NCBI GenBank assembly: GCA_963663525.2
Contig: CAXXHC010000001.1
Span: 1,798,001 to 1,862,000 of the forward strand
Reading direction: 5' to 3'
Length of the DNA: 64,000 nt
From: G963663525 sp963663525
GTDB taxonomy: Bacteria > Myxococcota_A > SURF-8 > G963663525
This document shows, in pieces, positions 17,725 to 26,968 of this stretch (its first letter is position 1; every line of letters begins with the position of its first letter). Below the pieces are notes generated by a model, which was not told the origin of the DNA, made no database searches, and worked only from the letters and a program-made list of their open reading frames with translations. Made by a program: the position numbers and the translations under genes.

Positions 17725-18099
17725 TCAGGCTCCCATGCCCAGGCATTCGGCGATTTTGCTGGCCAATTCTTCGGTGGTGAAAGGCTTGGTGATGTAATTC
17801 TGCGCACCGGCCTTGATGGCACGGACGATGCTCTGGCGTTCGGTATCGGAGGTAACCATCATGACGGGGATGTGTTTCAACTTGTTGTTCTGCTTGATCT
17901 TGGTAAGCAACGTAAAGCCGTCCATTACGGGCATGTTGATATCGAGCGTGATAAGCTCGATTCCGTCCGGGTTGACTTCCAAAAATTCCAAAGCCTGTTG
18001 CCCGTTGGTGGCCTGGATCGTCTCGTAACCCAAAACGGCTGCCGCTTGCGAAATCAGTTTTCGCATCATCAAAGAGTCATCCACGGCGAGCATTTTCAT
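17725..18099 (-). CDS. cheY: Chemotaxis response regulator CheY
   Basis: 124-aa stand-alone receiver domain. Acidic pair VDDS (Asp7/Asp8), phospho-acceptor Asp in LITLDINMPVMDG (about residue 53), switch Ser/Thr in MMVTSDT and conserved Lys in ITKPF. No output domain, as in CheY proteins that bind the flagellar motor or another target. Starts 12 bp after cheR. Confidence 0.93.
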   Translation of the reverse strand: MKMLAVDDSLMMRKLISQAAAVLGYETIQATNGQQALEFLEVNPDGIELITLDINMPVMDGFTLLTKIKQNNKLKHIPVMMVTSDTERQSIVRAIKAGAQNYITKPFTTEELASKIAECLGMGA

Positions 18100-18111
18100 T
18101 GGTTTCCCCTG

Positions 18112-18957
18112 TTACTGCAAACGATAATACACAGCGGAATCATGTATGTGTGTCTGAAAGGTTTCATTGTAACCTCTCATGGTTTCTGCGGAACCCAGAA
18201 AGAGATACCCTGGAGGTATCAGGCTTTGAGATAGTTTGTCGAAAAGGTTTCGCTTGAATGAATCCGAGAAATAAATGGCGACATTTCGGCATAGAATAAC
18301 ATCGAAACGGCCTAGTCTTGCAAATTCTTTTTGCAGATTGAACTGTTCAAACGTCACCATTTTTCGCAATTCATTGGAAATCACCCATACCGGACCTTGT
18401 TTCGTAAAATACCGATTTTCATATCCTTCTCGCAATCCACGGTTCATCGAGATGCGGTTGTAGCGTCCCGATTTGGCGATGAACAGGGCCGAAGGGGAGA
18501 TGTCGGTGGCGTAGATCTGAAATTGGGCCGGCTGAATACCCTTGAAGGCGTTTCTTCGAATTGCCTGGTCGATCAGCATGGCGATGGAATACGGCTCTTG
18601 TCCCGTGGAACAAGCCGCCGACCAGATCCGGATCTTGTATTTTTGTCCAGAGGCCAGTTGCTTAATCATGTCCGGAAGAATCACCTCTTCTAAGACCTTG
18701 AACGGCGAATCGTCCCGAAACCACAGAGTTTCGTTGGTAGTCATCGCATCGATGATTTTTTCCGTAAGTTTCGGATCGTTTTTGGTGACGATCAGCCGGT
18801 AAAACGAGCCGAAGTCCTCGCAGCCGTTTTCCAGCATCAGCGTGGTCAGGCGGTTTTCGATGAGGTAGGATTTTTCCTCTCCTAGGGAGATGCCGCACTG
18901 TTCCTCAATGTAATCCCGGAAAGGCTTGAACTCTTCTTTTTTCAAGGATACGCTCAT
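18112..18957 (-). CDS. cheR: Chemotaxis protein methyltransferase CheR
   Basis: 281 aa. SAM-dependent methylation of glutamates on chemoreceptors. N-terminal helical CheR_N domain (about 1-75), then the Rossmann methyltransferase with IRIWSAACSTGQEPYSIAML (SAM-binding) and FDVILCRNVAIYFSD, C-terminal FLGSAETM. No C-terminal tetratricopeptide or pentapeptide-tether features. Its ATG overlaps the cheB stop by 4 nt (ATGA), indicating translational coupling. Confidence 0.95.
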   Translation of the reverse strand: MSVSLKKEEFKPFRDYIEEQCGISLGEEKSYLIENRLTTLMLENGCEDFGSFYRLIVTKNDPKLTEKIIDAMTTNETLWFRDDSPFKVLEEVILPDMIKQLASGQKYKIRIWSAACSTGQEPYSIAMLIDQAIRRNAFKGIQPAQFQIYATDISPSALFIAKSGRYNRISMNRGLREGYENRYFTKQGPVWVISNELRKMVTFEQFNLQKEFARLGRFDVILCRNVAIYFSDSFKRNLFDKLSQSLIPPGYLFLGSAETMRGYNETFQTHIHDSAVYYRLQ

Positions 18958-20159
18958 GGAACGTCTCCCGGATGCCGGACGAGCTGGGTAATACGATCGG
19001 CAAGTTTGCCGAGCGGCAGGCTTTCATCGGATAGTCCGGCTTGATCGATGGCCAGGGGCATACCGTAAACAACGCAGGTTTCTTCGTTTTGGGTAAGACA
19101 GTAGCATCCTTTCTTTTTCAGCGCCTGTACTCCGTGCAGGCCGTCCGAGCCCATGCCGGTCATGATCGTGGCCAGAACGTTGCCTCCATAATGGACCGCC
19201 ATGGAGCGGAACAGTACGTCTACGGAAGGCCGGCAGCTGTTTTCCGGCGGATTTTCGTTCAATCCGATGAGAAATTCCCGATGGCCGTTCTCGTGATTCT
19301 TTCGAATCGTCATATGCTTGCCGCCCGGAGCGAGGTACACGGTGTTGGGAAGGATCGGGCTGTCTTCATCGGCCTCGACAACCTTGACTTTCGATTTGTA
19401 ATCCAGGCTTTTCGCCAGCGAAGCGGTGAAAAGAGGCGGCATATGTTGCACGATCAGCACCGGAACCCCCAGATTTTCCGGGAATTTCGGAATCAGTTCT
19501 ACGAGCGCGTTGGGCCCGCCAGTGGAAATGCCGATGCCGATGACGTCGAGTTTTTGGGGCAGAGGCGCAAATGTCAGGCGCTGCCTTGAAGCGGTCGGCG
19601 CAATTGTGGCAGGCTTGGGAATGGGTGTCGGTGGCTTGCTTTTCGTGATTCGGCGCGCGGTCTCCAGGGTGATTTTTCCGGATTCACGCACCGATTGCAC
19701 TTTATTCAGAATGATCTTGCCGGATTCCCGGATTTTTCGCAGGTTCCGACGGATATTGAATTGCTTGATCAGTCCGCCGAGCTGGCGAATCAGTTCATCC
19801 CGGTTTTGCTCCGGCGTCGCCAGACCCGGCTTGGTGATGAAGTCCAGGGCTCCATGTTCGAGCGCCTGCATCGTGATATCAGCCGCATCATGGTTGATGC
19901 CGCTGACCATCACCACGCCGATGTCCGGATAGCGCCGCTGGATGCGCTCCATGGTTTCCAGGCCGTTCATGACGGGCATTTCGACATCCAGCAGGACGAA
20001 CTCCACGGGAATTTGCTCGATTTTAGTCAGGGCAAGCTTCCCGTGGGCGGCAATTCCGACGACTTCGCATTCGCGAAACGATTCCACCACTTCCCGAAGG
20101 ATACGCCGATATACTACCGAATCGTCAACGATGAGAATTTTTAACGGATCGTAAGCCAA
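18954..20159 (-). CDS. cheB: Chemotaxis glutamate methylesterase/deamidase CheB
   Basis: 401 aa. N-terminal receiver domain (about 1-120; phospho-Asp in FVLLDVEMPVMNG), a basic linker (about 140-205), then the C-terminal methylesterase with the catalytic triad segments GISTGGPNAL (Ser), LAPGGKHMTI (His) and TGMGSDGLHGV (Asp). It demethylates or deamidates receptor glutamates, opposing CheR. Lies 45 bp after the receptor gene and overlaps cheR. Confidence 0.96.
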   Translation of the reverse strand: MAYDPLKILIVDDSVVYRRILREVVESFRECEVVGIAAHGKLALTKIEQIPVEFVLLDVEMPVMNGLETMERIQRRYPDIGVVMVSGINHDAADITMQALEHGALDFITKPGLATPEQNRDELIRQLGGLIKQFNIRRNLRKIRESGKIILNKVQSVRESGKITLETARRITKSKPPTPIPKPATIAPTASRQRLTFAPLPQKLDVIGIGISTGGPNALVELIPKFPENLGVPVLIVQHMPPLFTASLAKSLDYKSKVKVVEADEDSPILPNTVYLAPGGKHMTIRKNHENGHREFLIGLNENPPENSCRPSVDVLFRSMAVHYGGNVLATIMTGMGSDGLHGVQALKKKGCYCLTQNEETCVVYGMPLAIDQAGLSDESLPLGKLADRITQLVRHPGDVP

Positions 20160-20204
20160 CGTCGTCTCCCTGGGATGGAGTGGAAAATAAATAACACCAG
20201 GGGG

Positions 20205-22373
20205 TTACACCGTGAAATCGTCGAGAGAGCGATGAAGCTGCGAGGAGATTTCCATCAGGATGCTCGACGCTTCCTTGGTTTCTCCCGCGCCTTTTTCGCT
20301 TTCCTGGGCTGCGTTGTTGACGCTTTCGACGCTTTGGGCGACTTCGCTCATGCCTTTCGCCGCTTCCGCCGAGCTGTGGGAAATCTCGGAAGCCCCGCGT
20401 GCCAACTCGGCGACGTTTTTCGCGATTTCGTTGACGCCCATGGCGGCTTCCTGCACGTTGCGTGACACCTCGTTGGCGCCTTTGGCCGCGTGTTGCACGT
20501 TTTTCGCCACTTCATTGGCTCCGGTGGCGGTGCTGCCCAGGCTGTGAGAAATCTCGTTGGTGGTGGAGGTCTGTTCCTCCACAGCGGCGGCGATGACACC
20601 TGAAATCGAGTTGATTTCCGAGATGACCTGGACGATGTTGTTGATCGCCTCGATGGCGTTGTCCGTGCTTTCCTGGATTTCCTCCACCTGGTCGCGGATG
20701 TCCTCGGTGGCGGAGGCCGTTTGTTTGGCCAATTCCTTGACCTCGTTGGCGACGACGGCGAAGCCTTTGCCCGCTTCGCCGGCGGAGGCCGCTTCGATCG
20801 TGGCGTTGAGCGCCAGCAGGTTGGTCTGCGAGGCGATGCCCTTAATCATTTCCACGACTTTCCCGATGGATTTCGCGGACTTGCCGAGCTTGTCCATGAT
20901 ACCCGAAGCCATCGTGGCGGCGCTTGTGGCGTCGTTGGCGATGGATGCCGCCTCACTGGAGTTTTTCGCGACTTCATTCAACGAGGCCGACATTTCCTCG
21001 ATGGCCGTGGCGACCGAGTTGACGGAGCTGGTCATTTCTTCGGTCGAACTGGCGATCTCGGCCATGTTGGAACTGATTTCCTCCACGGCGGCTCCGACCG
21101 TATCCAGGTTGGCCGAGACTTCTTCGGACGAAGACGCGATGGTGTTGGATTGGGCGCTGATTTCCTCGATACCCACAGCGATCATTTTAATGCTGTTCGA
21201 CGCCTGTTCCGTGGCGGCGGCGGCGGTGTTGGCCAGGCCGGTGACTTCTTCCGCTCCGGAAGCCATGACGTTTGCCGTGTTTTGCAATTCCTCGGAGGCG
21301 GCGGCAAGGCTGGTGGCTTGATTCTTATTCTCAGAGACCGTTTCGTTGAGTTTTTTGGACATCTGGTTGAACTTTTCGCTGATTAGGTAAAACACCTTGG
21401 CAGCACTGAGTTCCGCATTGTCCTTCGCTTCGGTCGCGTCGTATCGGACGGTCAAATCGCCATCGGCCATCTTTTCGAGGATACCCAGCAGTTTTTCTGT
21501 TTCGCTGGAACGATAGACAGCCAGTTTGGCATCGAAGTCCAAGATATTATTGACTTTTTCTACGATGCTGCGAAATTCTCCTTCATGTTTCTCCACATCG
21601 GCGCGTTTGGAGTAGTCGTTGGTTACGACAGCCTCGGCAAGCTCACCGACATCCTGTGTCACCTGGATCAGGTTGCCCCGGATGGTGTCGATGATGTCGT
21701 TGAGGATGACCTGTTTTCCAGGCAGCCTTTCCATGGTTTGTTCGAAATTCCCGGCTGCGTATTCTTTGAGCAAGTCGATGATTTTCAAAATCACGTTGAT
21801 GTGGATTTTCATGCTGGTGTTGAAGCCCTCGGCCATGGTTCCGTAGACTCCCGGAAACAGATCGGCTTCGATGAACTTTTCGATGTCTCCGGCAAGCTGA
21901 CCTTCGGTGGTGGCTTCCATTTCGCCTAAAATGGCTCCCAGCATCTCGACGACCATCGCCATGTGTCCGTTGAGGTCGGTCAGTCCCGCCTGAACGGTTT
22001 GGAGGGCCGGGTTGTCGATTTCCTGCACGTCGATGTCGATATCCAGGTTGCCTTCGGCGAGATTGCTGAGATTCTTCGTGACTCTTTCCAGTTCCGTTTC
22101 CAGAAACTGGATCGCCTTTTGCGACTCGGCGTCGTCTTCGGCGCTTCGTGCAGGGGCTTCCTGAGTCGTCAGACTGTCGAGCATTTTGTTGAACGAATTC
22201 ACAAGCTTCTTGTTTTTCGCGACGTAGCCTGACGTATCGGCCCGAGCGGTGAGATCCCCGCCGTTGACCTGTTCGATTACTGCGAGAACGTCGTCCACGA
22301 TGCTTTTTTTCGGCAGATTTACTTTGCCGTTGCCGGGATGGGTTTCTTCGTGCATTTGATGTTGATCCGTCAT
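20205..22373 (-). CDS. Soluble methyl-accepting chemotaxis protein with HAMP-like repeats
   Basis: 722 aa, with no convincing transmembrane segment, so a cytoplasmic receptor. The N-terminal ~400 residues contain several HAMP-like units (e.g. VNGGDLTARADTSGYVAKN near 35; LEKMADGDLTVRYDATEA near 335). The C-terminal signalling domain has the hairpin tip NLLALNATIEAASAGEAG and GKGFAVVANEVKELAKQT. Near the C-terminus there are four to five consecutive near-identical 14-residue (double-heptad) units of the form ANEVAKNVQHAAKG. No CheR-tethering pentapeptide. Between cheW and cheB, so the cognate receptor of this array; the signal sensed is unknown. AAGGAG precedes the start. Confidence 0.92.
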   Translation of the reverse strand: MTDQHQMHEETHPGNGKVNLPKKSIVDDVLAVIEQVNGGDLTARADTSGYVAKNKKLVNSFNKMLDSLTTQEAPARSAEDDAESQKAIQFLETELERVTKNLSNLAEGNLDIDIDVQEIDNPALQTVQAGLTDLNGHMAMVVEMLGAILGEMEATTEGQLAGDIEKFIEADLFPGVYGTMAEGFNTSMKIHINVILKIIDLLKEYAAGNFEQTMERLPGKQVILNDIIDTIRGNLIQVTQDVGELAEAVVTNDYSKRADVEKHEGEFRSIVEKVNNILDFDAKLAVYRSSETEKLLGILEKMADGDLTVRYDATEAKDNAELSAAKVFYLISEKFNQMSKKLNETVSENKNQATSLAAASEELQNTANVMASGAEEVTGLANTAAAATEQASNSIKMIAVGIEEISAQSNTIASSSEEVSANLDTVGAAVEEISSNMAEIASSTEEMTSSVNSVATAIEEMSASLNEVAKNSSEAASIANDATSAATMASGIMDKLGKSAKSIGKVVEMIKGIASQTNLLALNATIEAASAGEAGKGFAVVANEVKELAKQTASATEDIRDQVEEIQESTDNAIEAINNIVQVISEINSISGVIAAAVEEQTSTTNEISHSLGSTATGANEVAKNVQHAAKGANEVSRNVQEAAMGVNEIAKNVAELARGASEISHSSAEAAKGMSEVAQSVESVNNAAQESEKGAGETKEASSILMEISSQLHRSLDDFTV

Positions 22374-22443
22374 CGTTTCACTCCTTGTTCGATCGCTATT
22401 GCAATCATTTCAATCAAAATCGGTCAGTATGAAAAAAATGGAG

Positions 22444-22920
22444 TCAGTGTTCCGTTTTCAGTAGTTCCTTTACGTTCAATGCCAGGAGAAGCTGGTGGTC
22501 GAGCATCACGACACCGGACAGGTAACGACCGTCGATATCGTGAATGTTCGCGGGCGGTGGTTGAATGCGTCCAGCATCGACTTCAATCACGTCTCCGATG
22601 GAATCGACGAGCAGTCCCACCGTTTCCCACCCACTGAAGAGATCTTCCCGGTTTTCTCTGGCACGGATCGGGGCCAACTCCTCTTCGGATTTCAGAATGA
22701 TATTGTGAGCTTCTTCCGTAATCTGGCAGGAACCCAGTCCGAGTCGAAAGCAGAGATCGAAAATCGTCACGATCTGGCCGCGCAGGTTGATCAGTCCGCG
22801 AATGTAATCCGGTGCTTTCTGCACGTACGTGATGTCCATTTGCTGATTGATTTCGCGTACGAGCAGAACTTCGATACCGAAAAGCTGTTCGTTGACCTTG
22901 AAAGTCGTATAGAGCGTCAT
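22444..22920 (-). CDS. cheW: Chemotaxis coupling protein CheW
   Basis: 158 aa. Couples receptors to CheA. CheW fold markers: TFKVNEQLFGIEVLLVREI at the N-terminus, APDYIRGLINLRGQIVTIFDL in the middle and VGLLVDSIGDVIEV. An insert of about 15 residues after the LILKSEEE strand (ARENREDLFSGWE) is longer than in enteric CheW. Start ATG 22920 overlaps the cheA stop (ATGA) and follows GGGAGG; a longer in-frame start at 22938 lies inside cheA. Confidence 0.94.
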   Translation of the reverse strand: MTLYTTFKVNEQLFGIEVLLVREINQQMDITYVQKAPDYIRGLINLRGQIVTIFDLCFRLGLGSCQITEEAHNIILKSEEELAPIRARENREDLFSGWETVGLLVDSIGDVIEVDAGRIQPPPANIHDIDGRYLSGVVMLDHQLLLALNVKELLKTEH

Positions 22921-25676
22921 AACGCCTCCCTGTCGCAAGCGTCCGCTTCACAGGCGATTCCTGCCGAGTAGAGGATTTCCTGGGGATTCAGGAACGAGGT
23001 AAGCTTCTCGTGGATGATCGCCGAACCTATCATCCCCGGCCCTTGAACCAGTGGCGGCTGCAATTCGACGTCCACGTCCAGCGCATCGATGATATTGGTG
23101 ACGATAATGCCGGCCTGGGCCTGCTTTTTCGTGTCATCCCCGGCGCATTTCGGAATCAGCAGGAAAACGTCCTCGCCGTCTTCCGGCATGGGATCGACCG
23201 AGATGTGCTCGTCCAGTCGTACCACCGGCAAGCCCTTTCCCAGGTAATGAATGAAAGAGCGCTGGCCCATGGTGCGAATGTCCGATTTGGCCACCCGTTC
23301 CAGTCGAAGGATTTTCTCCTGTTCCACGGCGAAGATTTCTTCGGGATTGTTGGTGAACATGATGACCGACCGGGTGCGACTTTCCTGGAGCTTGGCTTCG
23401 GCTTCGAATTTTTCCTTGCTCAGTTTGTTTTCTTCCTGGAATTCGGTGAAGCTCAGTTTGGCTTTTGTCGCGATTCCGGCGGCGTCGAGAATCATAATCA
23501 CGCTGCCGTCCCCCAGAATCGTTGTTCCGGCGAACATTTTTATATCTTTTAAATATGTGGATAGAGGCTTGACGACGATTTCTTCACCGTCGAATAGACG
23601 ATCCACGATAATGCCGAAAAGGTTTTGCCCGTTTTTCAGCACAAGAATATTGCAGTCGCTGTGCCAGCTTTCGCGACGGTCGTTTTCGTTGCGACGATTG
23701 GAGGCTTTCCCCGGTCGAACATATCCCCCTTGGTCGCGCCGATCCGCAATGCGCTCGCGCCGGTCCAGCTTTCTTTCTCCCGTTTCGGGATCGGTGAACG
23801 TGCGTTCGATGCTCAGAACGTCGGCCAGCCGAACCAGCGGAAGCAGCCTACCTCGAAGACGCAACACGGGTGCGCCCCGGATGGTATCCATGCGATCGGC
23901 AAACTCGTGGGCGCGCACCCAGACCAGTTCCTTGATGCTGACCTGCGGGACGGCGAAACGGGATTCACCTACGCCGATAATCAGCGAAGGGATAATGGCC
24001 AGTGTAAGAGGCAGGCGCAGCAGAATCGTGGTTCCCCTGCCGTATTCGGATTCCAATTCGATGTGACCGCCCAGTTTTTCGATATTGGTTTTCACCACGT
24101 CCATTCCCACGCCGCGTCCCGAAATGTCGGAAACCTCTTTGGCCGTGGAAAATCCCGGGGCGAAAATCAGGTTGAGCAGTTCCCGCTCGCTGATTTTTTC
24201 GAGTTGCTGGGTGTCGTAAAGACCTTTTTCGATGGCTTTTTGGATCACCTTGTTTCGGTCGATACCGCCGCCATCGTCGGAAATCGAGATGTTGACCTGT
24301 CCGCCTTCGTGATAGGCCACGAGCCGGACGTGCCCGGTTTTCGGTTTGTGCCTGGCCAGCCGTTCTTCCGGCAACTCGATGGCGTGATCCACGCAGTTGC
24401 GGATGATGTGCGTGAGAGGATCGGACAGCATTTCCACGATGGATTTGTCCAGTTCGACCTCGGCACCCTCGATCTCCAACCGGATATCTTTACCCAGTTT
24501 GCGGGAAAGGTCACGCACCAAGCGGGGGAACTTTCCGAACAGCACGCCGACGGCCTGCATCCGGGTTTGCATGATGCCTTCCTGCAATTCGCTGGTCACG
24601 CGGTCGATATTCTGTAAAATACCCAAAAGTCCGGGGACATCATCCACAACCGTTTCCAGCGCGCGCATCAACTGGTTGCGTCCCAGCACCAATTCCCCAG
24701 CCATATTCATCAGTTGCGTAAGCAGATCGACCCGTACGCGCAGGGTTTCCACGACGTCGTGTTTCGAAACTCCGACGTTTTTGCGCGTATTGGGTTTTTC
24801 CGTATTTTTTTTCGTGATTTCGGTAGTTTCGGCGCTGATCTCTTCGGTGTCCCGAACCTTCCAGACGCGCATACTTTCTTTGGGGATCGATGCAATTTCC
24901 ACGTTCGGTGTAGAGATACCCGTGGGGAACATATCCATGTCCAACACCGAGGCTGCGCAGAATTCCATTGTACCGTCGGGCGCTTTTCGAACGCCCAGCA
25001 CTTTTCCCAGGGACTTCAATTCCTCGGAAAGCGGGTCAACCTGTTCCTGGTTTTTCGTGGTGATGAAATAGAAGAACATGCCGTGGCGCAGAGCGTCGTC
25101 GAGCGTCGGATGGTCGATGACAAACGCGTCGATTTTATCGATCCAGTTGGATGCCTTTGGTTCGTCCGTTTCTGCAACATCCATGTTTTCCTGAGTCGAT
25201 TCAGCCAGTTGTGCAGGTTCCTGAGGTGATTTTTGAGGTTTTGGTTTTGGAGCCGGAACTGTCTCCTGAGCGGTCGTACTGACAGGCTTTCCTTCGGCGA
25301 TTTCATTCAATTGCCGGATTTCTTCGGCGCATTCGATGTCGTCGGACGCCTGTACGTCGTCCAGCATCGCACGCAGGACATCGACCGAGCGCAGAAGCAC
25401 GTCCATGATTTCCTGAGTGATTTCCAGCTTTTCGTTCCGTACCAGCATCAGGACGTTTTCCATGGCATGGCTGAGCTGTTTCAACGATTCGAGCGACAGG
25501 AACGAAGACCCGCCTTTGATGCTGTGAATGGCCCTGAAAACCCGGTTGATGATCTCCTTGGGGACGTTGTTGTGCTGCTCCTCAAGGGTCAGCAGATCCG
25601 GTTCGATGGCGTTGAGATGGTCGCGGCACTCCGCCACGAAATCGCTCATCAGGCTTTCATCGGCGTATTGGCTCAT
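22917..25676 (-). CDS. cheA: Chemotaxis histidine kinase CheA
   Basis: 919 aa, well above the ~650-700 of classic CheA. Order: HPt domain with phospho-His51 (RAIHSIKGGSSFL); Pro/Lys/Gln-rich linker (about 130-180); a helical/beta region (about 180-300) in the place of a response-regulator-binding domain; dimerisation helices with LRVRVDLLTQLMNMAGELVL; HATPase with N-box DPLTHIIRNCVDHAIE and G-boxes ISDDGGGID and GRGVGMDVV; then a CheW-like regulatory domain interrupted by a ~40-residue Arg-rich insert (around ERKLDRRERIADRRD); finally a second CheW-like region to the C-terminus. First gene of the che operon, 134 bp after the neighbouring operon with a hairpin between. Confidence 0.95.
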   Translation of the reverse strand: MSQYADESLMSDFVAECRDHLNAIEPDLLTLEEQHNNVPKEIINRVFRAIHSIKGGSSFLSLESLKQLSHAMENVLMLVRNEKLEITQEIMDVLLRSVDVLRAMLDDVQASDDIECAEEIRQLNEIAEGKPVSTTAQETVPAPKPKPQKSPQEPAQLAESTQENMDVAETDEPKASNWIDKIDAFVIDHPTLDDALRHGMFFYFITTKNQEQVDPLSEELKSLGKVLGVRKAPDGTMEFCAASVLDMDMFPTGISTPNVEIASIPKESMRVWKVRDTEEISAETTEITKKNTEKPNTRKNVGVSKHDVVETLRVRVDLLTQLMNMAGELVLGRNQLMRALETVVDDVPGLLGILQNIDRVTSELQEGIMQTRMQAVGVLFGKFPRLVRDLSRKLGKDIRLEIEGAEVELDKSIVEMLSDPLTHIIRNCVDHAIELPEERLARHKPKTGHVRLVAYHEGGQVNISISDDGGGIDRNKVIQKAIEKGLYDTQQLEKISERELLNLIFAPGFSTAKEVSDISGRGVGMDVVKTNIEKLGGHIELESEYGRGTTILLRLPLTLAIIPSLIIGVGESRFAVPQVSIKELVWVRAHEFADRMDTIRGAPVLRLRGRLLPLVRLADVLSIERTFTDPETGERKLDRRERIADRRDQGGYVRPGKASNRRNENDRRESWHSDCNILVLKNGQNLFGIIVDRLFDGEEIVVKPLSTYLKDIKMFAGTTILGDGSVIMILDAAGIATKAKLSFTEFQEENKLSKEKFEAEAKLQESRTRSVIMFTNNPEEIFAVEQEKILRLERVAKSDIRTMGQRSFIHYLGKGLPVVRLDEHISVDPMPEDGEDVFLLIPKCAGDDTKKQAQAGIIVTNIIDALDVDVELQPPLVQGPGMIGSAIIHEKLTSFLNPQEILYSAGIACEADACDREAL

Positions 25677-25755
25677 GGTGTTCCCTCTCGAGTCCGGAGC
25701 ATGGGACGGCTTTCGACGCGATTCGCTCGAGCCTACGGTTTCTCACTTTTAATAA

Positions 25756-25799
25756 CGGGAATTTGACGGGGAACTGAACTGTCCCCGCCAAATTTCCCG
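25756..25799 (-). terminator. Imperfect hairpin between the desulfurase operon and cheA
   Basis: An inverted repeat of about 19-bp arms (CGGGAATTTGACGGGG... against ...CCCCGCCAAATTTCCCG) with a short loop, followed leftwards by an A/T-rich run. It lies 12 bp after the stop of the 25811 gene. It probably separates that operon from cheA, though the U-tract is broken. Confidence 0.55.
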
Positions 25800-25810
25800 A
25801 CCGGTTCGGA

Positions 25811-26404
25811 TTAAACGGGCGTGATGACGAATTCGCCGTAATCGTCGCCGCATTCGATACCCTTGACCTGTTCGCATTGGAACGTTCCGTTGCCGTCCGG
25901 GTAGGGTTTTCCGTAGGCCAGGTCCATGAACGCCGAGCAGACGCCCTGAATCATGTACGCCGAAGGAATCTTGGAGGCTCCCAACTCCACGATGTCGGAC
26001 TCGTAGTAGTCGTAAGCCCTGACGACCATTTTCTTTTCGGGAACCAACTCCACGATTTCGGCCTTGGCCCAGCCCCAGGCGGTGAAGACGGCGAATGCAC
26101 CATGCAGCACGTCTTCGGGGCTTCCATCGACCATCGGTTCCACGACGGCCTTCCATTCTTCGCTGGTGATGATGCCGTAGCCGGTGTTGTAACCGCAGGA
26201 ATTCGCGGCGTTGTACAGCAGGTACTGGGCGGCTTCGAGCATGTCGGCGGAAACGGATTTCGTGATGAGTTCCCCGAAGTTGTTCCAGAACGAAGCCGGA
26301 AGCTGGTTCACGAGAACGTTGAAAGCGGGGATCAAGCCGTCGTCGTCGGACTGCACTTGGAGTTTGGAGAGAGAGTCGATGATTTTCTTACGATCGATTG
26401 CCAT
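25811..26404 (-). CDS. V4R-like conserved protein (second of pair)
   Basis: 197 aa, soluble, no signal peptide. Mostly helical N-terminus, then VVRAYDYYESDIVELG and a C-terminal block EQVKGIECGDDYGEFVI. The spacing of that block fits the closing motif of V4R (4-vinyl reductase / small-molecule-binding) domains, E-x3-G-x2-C-x5-EF. ATC-hydrolase-like proteins have a comparable end, so that is the main alternative. Several cysteines are scattered. Strong AAAGGAG before the ATG. Lies 15 bp after a gene with a related C-terminal block (26420), so the two may be diverged paralogues acting together. Function unknown. Confidence 0.6.
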   Translation of the reverse strand: MAIDRKKIIDSLSKLQVQSDDDGLIPAFNVLVNQLPASFWNNFGELITKSVSADMLEAAQYLLYNAANSCGYNTGYGIITSEEWKAVVEPMVDGSPEDVLHGAFAVFTAWGWAKAEIVELVPEKKMVVRAYDYYESDIVELGASKIPSAYMIQGVCSAFMDLAYGKPYPDGNGTFQCEQVKGIECGDDYGEFVITPV

Positions 26405-26419
26405 GGGTCGCTCCTTTCC

Positions 26420-26956
26420 TTACGCGCGGACGATGGCGAATTTCGAGGTTTCGGCACCGGAGACGATGCTCTGTACTTCGTTGACCTTGTAGCTTCCCAT
26501 GGGAAGATCGTACATGGCCGCCATGGCCGCCATCAGGTAGCCCTGTCCGACGAAGTTCACGGGTTTGTCCCGAGTGCCCCATTTTTTGATCCAGCCTTCA
26601 TCCACGTGGCTGTGCGCCATTTCTGCGGAGGCGGAAACTTCTCCCACGTTTTCGAAATGCAGCAGGCCCATCCCGCAGATTTTCCAGTACTCCTCCACCA
26701 GCGCGACGCGTTCCATGAGTTTGGTCACGCCGTGTTTTTCAAAATAGCTTTTCAACACTTCGTAAAAGCTCAGCTCGGCGGCTTTGCAAAGCAGGCCCTT
26801 GCCATCCACCATTTCCGCGTCATCCGCCAACTGGCTGTACAGCGTAATGAAGTGGTGGCAATGCAATACCGTCACGGTCCCGTTGTTGTAATGCCGGGTG
26901 GTTTTCGGATCGAAATGGTGATCGATCTCCCATTCTACTTTCCGTACTTTGGCCAT
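26420..26956 (-). CDS. V4R-like conserved protein (first of pair)
   Basis: 178 aa, soluble. N-terminus rich in His and acidic residues (EWEIDHHFDPKTTRHY, then LHCHHFITLY), possibly a metal site. Middle helices, GMGLLHFENVGEVSASAEMAHSHVDEGW, and a C-terminal block EVQSIVSGAETSKFAIV that has V4R-like spacing with Ser where V4R has Cys. Perfect ribosome site (AAAGGAGGT). 12 bp after a 63-aa gene and 15 bp before the 25811 gene. I do not recognise a named family; V4R-like is a pattern-level inference. Confidence 0.6.
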   Translation of the reverse strand: MAKVRKVEWEIDHHFDPKTTRHYNNGTVTVLHCHHFITLYSQLADDAEMVDGKGLLCKAAELSFYEVLKSYFEKHGVTKLMERVALVEEYWKICGMGLLHFENVGEVSASAEMAHSHVDEGWIKKWGTRDKPVNFVGQGYLMAAMAAMYDLPMGSYKVNEVQSIVSGAETSKFAIVRA

Positions 26957-26968
26957 AAGGAACCTCCT

